Positions 47,825-57,927 of a stretch of DNA of 64,000 bases are shown one piece after another. Position 1 is the stretch's first letter; each line of letters opens with the position of its first letter. The DNA is from Eucalyptus grandis. Lineage: Eukaryota > Streptophyta > Magnoliopsida > Myrtales > Myrtaceae. The DNA lies in contig NC_052616.1 in NCBI RefSeq assembly GCF_016545825.1, positions 10,850,001 to 10,914,000 on the forward strand. Direction: 5' to 3'. Below the pieces are notes generated by a model. It was given only the letters and a program-made list of their open reading frames with translations, was not told the origin of the DNA and searched no databases. Position numbers and translations under genes: made by a program.

Positions 47825-48142
47825 TGTAAAAATAGACTCTAAATTTGAGCATGAGTTTCACTTATCCTTTAACTTTAGGATAGCATTTGTATTTATAGAG
47901 TTTATCTACTAGCTGTTACAATAATTACATGGACTAATTCAATTTTTTTTTAATTTTGAATTAGTCAGTTACAATAATAATTACGGTAATAATTACATGA
48001 GATAAGAATACACTAATTCAAATTGAATTAGTCCGTTACAATAATAACTATAATAATGACACAACAATAATTAAATGATAAAAGTATTAACAAATTCAAA
48101 ATATTTTAAATTTGAATGAGTCATGCGTTGCCATCCTTAACA
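47825..48142 (-). repeat. 5' LTR of the copia element
   Basis: 318 bases, homologous to 34026-34336 with scattered differences and small indels. It is flanked on the right by gcaaa. Confidence 0.88.
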
Positions 48143-48893
48143 GCAAAGAAAGAGAGGTACTTAGGGCGACATGAGTAAGGAACGAAAGAATAAGCAAGCC
48201 CATGACACCCGCGTTTAGTTTACAGTTACTTGAGCATGAATAATTGAACTCAAGATCAAGTGCTCTAAAGCTTGTCTTGGCTGCCAAGGACTTGAAAACC
48301 TCACTCATCATTTGAAAAGGGAAAAGAAAAGACGAAAGGGAAATACCCTCTTGCTTAGGACATGACTGGGTTCTGGGGACATCATCAATAGACCATATCT
48401 GAAAATTCCTCCAATGTTTGGCCTCCTATTGGAAAATCTGTAACTTAAGAAGTGAGACTTCGGCATGATCCGATGTAAAAGAATACAACTTATGAGACGA
48501 AATTCCTTTTCTAAAAGTTTGGCACATCCTGCTAATGTTACATCGCAATTCACGCCCCAAGAGATGCGGCAAGAAGAGTTACTCATCAACCGCCCAGATC
48601 GCCCTATTTGAAAGAGACTCAAAGGCGTCCCAGCTGTCCCATTTCGAGCTTCGCTGATATGAAACAGTATGTCTCTTGGATAATTTGAAGAAGAGAGAGA
48701 ACGTTTAAACCCAGGTTTCGGCGCTCCCCGCCTTTCATTTGACTTCGAATTATTTCGAAGTATTAACGAGTGACCAGTGTTATAAGATTAAAACCAGTCT
48801 CTAGTGTTTTTTGGTCGGTAAACCAGTCTCTTGTTCAAGTTGATGAAGTAATCATTCAAAAAAAAAAAGGCCACCAACATTGTTTTGACATCT
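48143..48893. repeat. Duplicated block 2, second part of the anonymous segment
   Basis: It matches 14780-15480 (phrase 'gaactcaagatcaagtgctc' and following). It carries short reverse-strand frames as in block 1 (48096-48622) that I cannot assign. Confidence 0.8.
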
Positions 48894-51232
48894 TATTGAC
48901 ACCTAAATTTCGTCATTTTACTTAAAACTTAATTACATACAAAATTAGAAATTAGTCGTAAAAATAAAAATAATAATAATAATAATTTTAAAAAAATGCC
49001 TTAGGGGTCGGGTCGGGTCGGGCCGGATCCGGCTTTGGGCCCGGCCCGCCCATTTCCTTTTCTCTTTCCCTCGAGTTGGGCCCGGCCCAGCCCTTTTTCC
49101 CCTTCAGCCCAGCCCGCGCACGAGCTGGTCGTCTCCCTACTGCCGCCCTTCGCGCGCGCCTGCTAAAAAGGAAGAAAAGCAGCAACAGCAAGGGGGAGCA
49201 GGGGGAACAGCCGAATCAGGGGACGATCGGCTGGAGTTGGTGGTCGCGGATCAGGCCGGCAAGGGCAGCTGGCACGACAGGAGGCCGGGCGCCCGCGGAG
49301 AGAAGAAATGGAGCGGAGGAGGACCCTCGAGGGGGGGCAGAACGCAGAAAACAGGAGAAGAATCGAGAGAGAGACCGAGGATGAAGAGCTAGCAGGAGGA
49401 GAGATCGGGAAGTAGAGAGAGTTTAGAGGGCCGAGAACAAGAGAGCCTTATCTAGCGACTCAGCCACACTCTACCACACTACGCCGACCACATCCACAGC
49501 CCCAGCCTCGCTCTGGCTCTCGCGAGGTTCCGAGCGCCGCTGCTCCCTTTGGCGCCTTCGGCGGACGCGGCAGCAACGGCGGCGGCACCACGTTCTTGAG
49601 GACATTCTCGCCAGCACACTTCGAGCACGGGGACTGGACTGTCGGGGGGAGCTGCCCAAAGACGCGGCCGTTCGGGAGCGAGGAGAAGAAGCTGGAAGGC
49701 TACGACCAGGAGTTCTTCGTGGCGCAGGAGGAGTTCCTGGAGCTAGAGATCGGGGAAGCAGGGAGCGACAGATCCAAGCGACTGAGAGACAGAGAGAGTG
49801 GGAGCCTCAGCCAACGCCTCAGCCACGCGGGGACCCATTCGACAACCTTCCCAGCGACGTCCTCAAGCTGAACAAGAAAGCTCGGCTCTCCTCGCGTTTG
49901 TTTCGCGCTTGCTGGGCCGGGGCTCGTGGACGTTCGGCTCACACGTGCTCCGGCTCTCGTCGCTTTTATATTTTGTTTCCATAGCCATTGTATGTCGTGC
50001 GCCGAGGCCCCCGGTGCACATTTTTGCTTTGTGTTCTTATTTTGGCAATACTCGAAATCGCTAGCCATCTAGTGGTCAGCGGCGACCGGTGTCGGTCGGA
50101 CCGAACGACCGACGCCCGGACAGTGGCTCTGGTGCCTCAATGGCCGGTGAGGGGCTCGTCGTAGCGGTGGCGCTGGTTCAGGCAAGAGAGCTGCGGGTGA
50201 ATGTTCGGTGAGGAGAGGGGAGTCGTCGAGGAAGAAGGAAGAAGACCAAAGGGGAGGAAGAATAATAGAAAAAACAAAAAAAAAAAGAAAAAGCAAAAGA
50301 ATAATGCAGAAAAAGTGAAAAATGGAGAAATAGCAAACAAGAATGGCTTCGGGGCTGTGGAGAATGCGCGAGGAAGGAGAAGTAGAGAAAAAGTAAAAGC
50401 AGAAGAAAAGAAAAAGAAATAAAAAGAGTTGATGAAAGGAAATGAAAAGACAGAAAGAAAGAAAGAACAGTGGATTGAAACCTTCGGCGAAGAAGTCGTA
50501 TAACAGAAGATGGAGCAGCAGAAAAGACAAAATCAAAAAATAAGAAAGGAAAAAATATATATATTTTTAAAAACTAAACTGAAGAAAAAAAAAAGAATCT
50601 TTTTTTATCCGACGTGGGTCGGACCTGGGCTCGTATCGGATCAGCGGGCCGGATTGGGTTTACCCGGTCCGAACCCATTTTCCTGAATATAATAATATTA
50701 AATATTAAAAATATATTAAAATTTCAAAAAAATTTCGAAAAAAATTCAACAACTTTCAGAGAACATTAAAAAAATTCAAAAAAATTCAGAAAATATTAAA
50801 AATTCGAGTTTTTTTAATTTAAAAAATTTAAAAATCAAAAAAATTTGAAAAATGTCACGAAATTCAAATTTTCTTTTGAAAAGTTTTGCAAAATATTTTA
50901 TGACCTTTTTTTCTCAAAAAAAGAAAAAGAAAAATGGAAGTTTCTTAACTCTAGAGTTGTGCTAAAAAATTAACTAAGCCTTTAGGGTTTTACCTTAGGG
51001 TTTCAACCGTCCTTAGGGACAATTGTCTTTGAGTGCACAATGTTGACATGTGGCGTTTGGCTTCTCTTTAGTCATTAGCATTTGTCTTCTCTATAGTATT
51101 AATTCTTTGCTTTCCCGTGCATTTGTCAAGCAGGGTATGAGTTTGAGAGAGCCCGCGCCTAATCATAGGCCTTAGATCCGTCTTTTAGGCAATACCCCTA
51201 AACCTATTCCCTCCTCCAAAAGATAAGTCGCG
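48894..51232 (+). mobile_element. 2.3 kb insertion in block 2 with a captured gene fragment
   Basis: Block 1 reads straight through 'ttgacatccaaatcgatcacatgcttgag'. Here 2.3 kb separate 'ttgacatc' from 'acatccgagtcaatcacatgcttga', with acatc on both sides. The start ttattgacacctaaatttcg and the end aaagataagtcgcgac look like an LTR of a different family, but I could not confirm TG/CA ends. It contains GC-rich 48990-50130, purine-rich 50200-50590 and AT-rich 50690-50940 zones. Confidence 0.6.
49560..49770 (+). pseudogene. Trichome-birefringence-like (PC-esterase family) fragment
   Basis: The open frame reads SNGGGTTFLRTFSPAHFEHG, DWTVGGSCPKTRPF and LEGYDQEFFVAQEEF. The RTFSPxHFExGDWxxGGxCxxTRPF pattern is typical of plant TBL polysaccharide O-acetyltransferases, just after the first catalytic motif. 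Only about 65 residues are present, with unrelated sequence on both sides. It is a captured exon piece inside the insertion at 48894-51232, not a gene. Confidence 0.55.
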
Positions 51233-51435
51233 ACACATCCGAGTCAATCACATGCTTGAACAGGAATGCTGATGCCGAACTTCATTTTTAAATGCCAGTT
51301 TGCCTTGATCATCATTTTCGAACTTCATGGATTGGAATTTCTAGAATCATCTTCTTCTCATCATGAAACAGCTTGAGATCTCACAAAGCAGGATCTGTGC
51401 TTTCAAATCGTGAACTCGTGGCGATAGTCTCATTC

Positions 51436-52466
51436 ATGGAAAACATCAAAAAGCGAGATGATTTACATAAACACGTTCTCATCAGAATTAATGTCGATCG
51501 CATTGCTTTAATCCCAAGTCTTGGCTCTCGCTCTTTTTCATTTTTGGGTCATTTCAGGTCCGAAGATATCGCCACTGTTGACGTATACACCGCCAAAGGC
51601 CTCCTAATCATCGGCCAACGCTACTTAGATGTGACGTCAGAAGTTAACAGACGGATTTTTTTTTTTTTTTTGGTAAAGAAGTTAACAGACGGTTTGATCC
51701 TTCATGTATCGGCATCTTTTTCAAATCGGGTTGGGATGAGAAATGTGAAATCTCAGTACAAATTGAGGGTTCGAGTGCAATGACACAGGACAGACGGAGG
51801 AGTTCAAATTGAACCACAATGAGAATGCAGTGAATATGCCTAACATGTTCTTCACCAGATGGAAGAGTATAAAATCCTGAATTTCTGACCCAAGTAGCTG
51901 CTGTCTGCAACAAAGGAGATCCCTTGGTCGTGGCATGTAGCTCTCAACCCCCGGTTCAGTGAACTCGTTGTTTGGTAATGTAACATCAGAAGTTAACAAA
52001 AAGAAAGACAAACTTCAGGTGGATTCATCGGTTAATATATTGCCGTATGTGTAGGGTTGCAACAGCGGGGGCAGATCACTCCGTGCCCGCATCAACCTTC
52101 TCGATGCAGTAAGTTCGACTATCCAAATGAATGTCGTTTGCTTCATCACAACATTAGGGGCACGACAGCGAGGAAAAGCAATATCAAATTGTAAAGCTTT
52201 CGCTAGTTGGGAGCTTTTCAGTCTGATTCCTGCAGAATGCGACTATTCACCGGCAACGCGCTCTGATTAATCGAACTAGATTAGTAAACATTAGCAAAAG
52301 TAAAGACTTTTATGTTTGTTTGTGTGTGCGTGTGGAATTTTGGTGGATTCAGGGGTATAAGAATTTGCAGAACATGGAAGGAGGATGCTCTGCTTGGGTT
52401 GGCAAAGGATTTGCAGGGGACAAACGAGAAGAGGAACTCAGAACAGCCTGCAAATTCCGGCCGTAA
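51436..52466 (+). pseudogene. Rhodanese copy 3, broken
   Basis: Exon 1 keeps its ATG (51436, MENIK) but its donor reads GC. Exon 2 (51558-51635) is open (SEDIATVDVYTAKGLL) with a C before the GT donor. Exon 3 (from about 51785) begins with an acag insertion and a three-base loss, so every acceptor choice leads to a stop within 12 codons; it also lost two bases at about 51858. Exon 4 (about 52057-52109) keeps GCNSGGRSLRA. Exon 5 (about 52354-52466) is open to TAA, with KREEEL instead of KPAEEL. The T run at 51658-51672 interrupts intron 2. Confidence 0.85.
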
Positions 52467-53237
52467 GAGGGGTTGGTAATTTGGGTTCGCGTGTCAATGC
52501 CGTATCTGTATGTCAATTCTCGAGTCAGTCTAAAACATATTGATTTCGATTCTACTTGTTGAATAATCGAATTACTATAAAAACATGGCAATTCGCATCA
52601 ATAGATAAAGTTAGGCATGTCATATCATTTTTTGTTTTTCTTTGTGATTCATGTTTTATCCCATATCGCATAGAATAGGTTGTGTCAAACACATGTCATG
52701 AGATCGCATCCATATGCATTGCTTGTCAAAACAAAACAAAAAAAATATCTGTCCCCCTAATGTCTTGGCTTCATATGAATAATCTTATTGTCAAAAGCTC
52801 CCCTTTTATCACTATTCTTTATATTTCACTATTCTTGTAACTGGTGATATCGTGCATCATACACTTACACAATGCATATACTAATTAGGTTGCTTATTAC
52901 TCCCCCCCTTTGATTTTTTAATCCTTTTGAAGTGGAACGAAAGATCATCCGACTTTGACATAACCAATGATCATTCCAAGAGCTGAGGCCCCAAGCAACA
53001 GTATGAAAATGAAAGATGACCTGCCAAGAAAAGGACCCTACCTGTTAAACTCCACCCCTTTCTAAGTTCCATTCAGAGCAGAACTACGGACGTTAGCTGC
53101 CTTCAAATTTTTTAAGAGATGAAAGTTGTGTTACGCCTAGGCGCCTCACAGCAATCCTCGAACGAAAATGAGCGGAGTCATTAGGCCCTGCTGGTGGCTG
53201 CTAGAGGTGACTATTGAGTGGCCCCGGTCCCGGCTCG
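52467..53237. other. Intergenic between rhodanese-3 and NIP-2
   Basis: It aligns with 16694-17475 of block 1. It is the convergent 3' spacer, without coding sequence. Confidence 0.6.
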
Positions 53238-53866
53238 TGCCTTCAGGTTGGACCTAAATTTTTTGTTCACTTTCGCCTATAATAAAATTCTTGGACACAA
53301 ATCTCCAGAGTGGGTCGGCCTTGGGTAGAGTCCAGAACTTTCTCACCGGATTTCTAAGTCTTTGTGGCTTTTTACCCGCGATCCGCCAACCCCATGGTTA
53401 GGTGTACGGCTCCGACCTTCACCGGCTTTCAAGCGAGATTGAGCTGCTGCTATTTCTCTCTCTCCCCCCTAATTTCTCCCTTTCTGTTATTTTAACGTTT
53501 CTCTGTCATAATCTAATGATGCTTAACGACGAAGGCCTCAACGAGACGAGAAAGATAAAGAAATACATTGAACGAAAAATAATTAGAGGACCAGATTGCA
53601 CGAAAATTCATACTTCGAGGACTAAAATGTAATCTAACTAAATTATACATCCAAAGGGAACTAACATGATCATGAACAGTGGCATTCTCTGGGATACTTT
53701 TTGGAAACTCAAGGCACGTACACTCCCTTTGTCAGTCCCCCAAAAAACCACACTAACCGCTACAAAACTACCACAGGTGGATCCTAGTAAATTGCTGTTT
53801 ATTTCGGGTGGAGCAGTCGGGTCTTGCTTCGGAGTCGTCGAGGACCCGACCACCCTTAGCATCTGA
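53238..53866. mobile_element. About 630-base insertion at the 3' end of NIP-2
   Basis: Block 1 runs from 'ggtcccggct' directly to 'tctcctccgaca' at this place. Block 2 has about 630 extra bases between 'cccggct' and 'ttatcctcctccgac'. The insert ends are weakly inverted (CCTTCAG at 53240-53247 and CTGAAGG at 53862-53868). No domains are recognised. It supplies the last codons of NIP-2. Confidence 0.5.
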
Positions 53867-55038
53867 AGGTTATCCTCCTCCGACGCGGCGGCTCAGCCTC
53901 GTAACCTCTAAGCTTCAGGACCGTGTAAGTTGCAGCGCCAGCTATTGCTCCAAGAGGAGGAGCCACCATGTACATCCACAATCCTTTGTAATTTCCTGCT
54001 GCCACAGCCGGGCCGAGAGTCCTCACGGGGTTCATGGAAGCCCCGGTCGACATCCTATCATCACGGCATTACATACTCAGATTTCTCTATGTTTTTTCCA
54101 AAAGGTAAGAATAAGTAAATACAATTCTTACCCTGCCACAAGAATGTCAAGCAGCACCGTTGCTCCAATTGCAATACCTGCTAAATCTCCTACCTGTCAT
54201 CATGTAAAATGCAGCCAGAATATGGTTGGGGAGCTTTCCATGATTAAAGGAATGAAACGAGCACAGATAGAGGAAGGACGAATATATGACACGGGCGACG
54301 CCGTACCGCACGAGCGTCGGTTGCCACAGCGACGATCACAAACATGAGAAGGAAAGTGGCGAGAAATTCGAGAGCAAATGCCTGCCTGACATTCACCAAA
54401 GGCACCGTGACCCCGCCGTTCGCGAAGGGATGGAAAACCCCCTTGAGGACGTAGGAAGCGCACATCGAGCCCCCGACCTGTGCGGCAACGTAGCCAGGCA
54501 CTTGGATCCATGGAAAGTGCCGGGTCACTGCGAAGGCAATCGTCACCGACGGGTTCAGGTGGGCTCCCGATATGTGACCGATCGAGAAAACTATGACCGT
54601 CACAGCAACTCCAGCACACACCGCGTTCCCGATCAATGTCTCTACTCCATCGTACTTTTGGTTCACGATTGGGCCGGCGACCGCGCAAAGCACCAGGAAG
54701 AAGGTTCCGACAAACTCGGCTCCAACCTACATCATTCATGTAAATCTAATTAACAATTTCTATCCTACCTTTCTTCTTTCTGTTATGGAATGTGAGGATA
54801 GTTTAGTTTCCATACTAGACCTAGACGAAGCTTCACCCTAACTTATTCCGCCGCCAAGAATTTTATCAGATTTTACCTTCCGCAACAGATCATACTTATC
54901 CGGCTTGAGTTGCTGAACACCCTCGGTCACATCATCGATCGGAACGCACTTGCATCTTATCACGGGCATGTCCTCTGGTAACGTCAAGTCCACTTCCAAC
55001 GTTCCCAGAGCAAGCTCCTGGGCCCCTGATCCTGACAT
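53856..55038 (-). CDS. NIP subgroup II aquaporin (boric acid/metalloid channel), copy 2
   Basis: Four exons on the minus strand: 54877-55038, 54307-54726, 54132-54193 and 53856-54054. All introns are GT/AG, giving 280 residues. Exon phases and the 420- and 62-base lengths of exons 2 and 3 are identical to copy 1. Pore motifs are NPS (residues 112-114) and NPV (223-225) followed by Arg, the classic NIP5;1 pair. TGASMNP gives Ala at the adjacent selectivity position, as in NIP6;1. The family forms plasma-membrane boric acid channels. The C-terminus reads [11 protein letters not shown], because the coding end runs into the insertion at 53238-53866. Copy 1 has a longer tail ([15 protein letters not shown]). 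It appears intact. Confidence 0.86.
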
Positions 55039-55474
55039 TTTTCTCAGTTTGACGACTCACCGGAGATTAGTGGAAATCGGAAAGAAGGTCGAACTTTGAT
55101 TCCTAGGACGCAGAATAGATCAGCGAGAAGAAGAGATCGATGGGGGTGCTTATAACGGCGAGAGTTCAGACGGAAAGCATTTTCTATAGAAAGTCAAACG
55201 TCATTACACATCTCCATCATCATCATCATCATCATCTTCTTCTTCTTCTTCTTCTTCTCCGTTAATTAAGCTCATGACTTTCTCATAATGCAACAGCACT
55301 CATGCTTACTCCTTTAATATTTTAAAGAAAAATAGCTACCGTTTCCCCCCGGTGTCAACGCTTGTCCTGAGTTTTAGGTGGTGTAACTCTACATGGCAGC
55401 TTGTTAAGCCTGTTCTCCCGTCCCTTGTCAAAAGAAGCTGTTCTTTTCCAGGTTAGCGGATCTCTAAAGGAAAA
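55039..55474 (-). promoter_or_regulatory. NIP-2 upstream region with TATA-like box and microsatellite
   Basis: The reverse strand has GTTATAAG at 55150-55156, as in NIP-1. A (CAT)n/(CTT)n microsatellite at about 55213-55258 is longer than in copy 1 (18848-18868). No coding sequence. Confidence 0.5.
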
Positions 55475-55800
55475 ATTATACAAACAGTTCCTAAACTTTG
55501 ACTTAATCCACGATACGATTCTTGAACTTTTAATTTATTCAATATTATCTTTAAACTTTTGGTAACTTTTCAATTTAATCTATAAATTAAATGAAAATAT
55601 TCAATATTGTCCCTGGTCTCTAATTAATGAAAGGACTACATTGAATATTTTTATACAATTCATGAATTAGAACATATACCAGAAATCCAAGGCTACATTG
55701 ACTGAACTAAAAGTTAAGGATCACATTGAACATTAGGTTAAAGTTTAGAAACTATGTTGCACATTGAGCTAAAGTTTAAGAATTATTTATGTCATTATTC
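55475..55800. mobile_element. MITE-like element, counterpart of 19095-19407
   Basis: It has the same phrases in the same order (ttcctaaactttgac, caatattatctttaaac, gaaccac-type inverted partner, 'agtttagaaactatg') at the same place relative to NIP and rhodanese. It is therefore inherited through the duplication. Confidence 0.45.
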
Positions 55801-56313
55801 CATTTCTAAAACAGCCGATAAGTGTCCAAATATAAAATTGTCAATAGAAAAAGTCGTCAACGTCTACTTGACTTAGTTGCCGAATTTTATTCGATTTTTT
55901 TTAGTTACCCACTACTTATATTGAACAAAAAGAAAACTTCTCTCGCGTTGACATTATGATTCATTCACACCCCATCTTGCTTAATCCTTCAAAGGAGGGA
56001 AAGCATTTGAAGCCCACGGTTTTGTCCCTCCCCAACATTCATTTTACTTTATTTATTTTCCAAGTATTAAATTTGATCAATTATCACATAATTAAAAGAA
56101 TAGTCTCTGGTTCGAGCTGATGCAGTACTCATTCATAGAAAAGTCGTGGATCTCGTTTCGACATCCAAATTAATCGCTTACTTGAGCTGTAATGCTGATG
56201 CCGACGTCGTTGCTAAATGCGATATCTCAAAGTCCAAAGGGAAGAACAAATCCAGTTTGCTTTGATCGCCATTTTTAAATCTTTCTTAGCTGAAGAGTTT
56301 GCTCTTTGCACGC

Positions 56314-56320
56314 CATATAG
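56314..56320 (+). promoter_or_regulatory. TATA box of the intact rhodanese gene
   Basis: CATATAG lies 118 bases before the ATG. Equivalent boxes occur at 19757-19764 (CTATATAG) and about 15640 (TTATAAAG) in the other copies. The surrounding 'gctctttgcacgc...ttgctaagtcca' context is conserved. Confidence 0.5.
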
Positions 56321-56437
56321 TTGCTAAGTCCACGTATCAAAATTTCAGGAATCATTTTCTTCTCCTTGAAGCAGCTCGAGATATCACAGAGCGGGATCCG
56401 AGCTTCCATATCTTGATCTCTCGGCGATCATCGAACC

Positions 56438-57420
56438 ATGGAAACCATCAAAAAGTAGGATTTTTTTCGCATGAACGAGTTCCATCAGAAGCTGATGTTG
56501 ATCGCATAGCTTTCATCCTGAGTCTTGACTCTCTCTTACTTTTCCTTTTGGCAGGTCTGAAGATGTCGCTAACGTCGATGTATACACTGCCAAAGGCCTC
56601 CTAACCGTCAGCCACCGGTACTTAGATGTGAGGTCAGAAGTTCAACAGATTGTAGTTTTTATCTTCTTGTTTCGGCTGTGTAATTTGAATCGAGCTGGGG
56701 AGAGGGATCTGAAATCTCGATACAACTGGAGTGTTTGAGGGGCGATGTTCTTTTCATTGACACAGGACGGAGGAGGAGTTCAAGAAGAGCCACGTTGAGA
56801 ATGCAGTGAACGTGCCTTACATGTTCTCCACCCCAGATGGAAGAGTTAAAAATCCTGATTTTCTCACTCAAGTGGCTGCAGTCTGCAACAAAGAAGATCA
56901 CCTGGTCGTGGTATATAGCTCACCACCCCCGATCGATTGAACTCAGTTTTCAGTAATGTAACATCTAGAATTCAGACAGAAAAACAATGAGCCGGAACTC
57001 ATCGGTTTATATTGCTGCATGTGCAGGGTTGCAACAGCGGGGGCAGATCGCTCCGTGCCTGCGTCGACCTTCTCAATGCGGTTAGTTCGACTCTCCCAAT
57101 GGATTCCCGTTTGCTTTATCACAGCATTAGGGCCGCGAAAGAGGGGATAAGTAACATCAGATTATAAAGCTTTCGTTAGTTAGGAGCATTTTCAGTCCGA
57201 TTCCCATGGAATGCGACATTTTTCACCACCGGCGTGCTCTGATTAAGTAAATTAGATTAGCAAGTATTAGCAAAATAAAGTCATTTGCGGAATTTGGTGG
57301 ATTCAGGGGTATAAGAATGTGAACAACATGGAAGGAGGATACTCTGCTTGGGTTGACAAAGGATTTGCAGGGGATAAACCAGCAGAGGAGCTCAAAACTG
57401 CTTGCAAATTCCGCCCTTAG
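56438..57420 (+). CDS. Single-domain rhodanese / thiosulfate sulfurtransferase (STR16/STR18 type), intact
   Basis: Five exons: 56438-56454, 56555-56632, 56766-56910, 57027-57080 and 57307-57420. All introns are GT/AG and join in phase into 135 residues, the size of plant single-domain rhodaneses (about 120-140). The protein starts METIKKSEDV and has the substrate-binding HRYLDVRTEEEF block. The active loop is C82-N-S-G-G-R-S, where Cys carries the persulfide. The C-terminal motif GGYSAWVDKGF is diagnostic of the family. Rhodaneses transfer sulfur from thiosulfate or similar donors to thiol acceptors or cyanide. Relatives include senescence- and dark-induced proteins. No targeting peptide is visible, so a cytosolic site is likely. 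It is divergent from NIP-2 with 1.4 kb between starts. The ATG is fixed by the 17-base first exon conserved, though damaged, in all four copies. Confidence 0.87.
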
Positions 57421-57927
57421 AAAGGAACATCATCGTCTCAGGAAGGCCAGCAATTGGTGTTTGCGTGTCATAATCATGTTTGTAATCCGTGCTCCTTGGA
57501 GTCAGCCTAAAAGCACATCGATCCTTGTTCTACTTGCTAAATAGTTGGGTTATGATACAAATGTGTTAATTCATGTCAAAACATGAAATCAGGCATGTCG
57601 TGTCGTGTCGTGTTTTCGTTTTTCTTTCTTGTAACTTGTGTTTTTCGCTCTCTGTCTCGATGTGATGTGAATAAGCTTATCACTAATACATTGTGCAAAC
57701 ATATTGCACTGCTCAGGTTCTTATGTGAGGAGACCTTCCACGCTTACCCAATAGCGTAAGGGTTCCACGTGAATCCGCATGAGTAACGTTTGAGATTTAT
57801 GGAGCCTGCGCGATTCCGGTTCGTGTAATAATATTTCCCTGTCGAGACCAAAAAAGGTCGTCCCTACCGGGTCAGAATGTGCGGTGTGGGTGAGGAAACT
57901 TGTAAAATCCCGGATGCATGAAGAAGG
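57421..57927. other. Downstream region of the rhodanese gene
   Basis: The first ~240 bases resemble the 3' flank of the other copies. The rest shows no gene or repeat I can identify. Confidence 0.5.

Larger units (their letters stand above)
34026..48142 (-). mobile_element. Ty1/copia retrotransposon on the minus strand, inflated by nested insertions
   Basis: The two LTRs (34026-34336 and 47825-48142) begin TGTAAAAATAGACT and end CA. Flanks acaaa/gcaaa correspond to the single gcaaa in block 1 (about 14779), showing a 5-base duplication with one later change. A primer-binding site adjoins the right LTR and a purine tract the left. The pol order protease, integrase, reverse transcriptase, RNase H is Ty1/copia. 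Removing the nested elements (35139-42511 and 42899-44822) leaves about 4.8 kb, the normal size for the group. Confidence 0.9.

Noticed and set aside
54286..54753. 155-codon forward and 179-codon reverse ORFs
   Set aside because: Antisense and out-of-frame shadows of NIP-2 exon 2.
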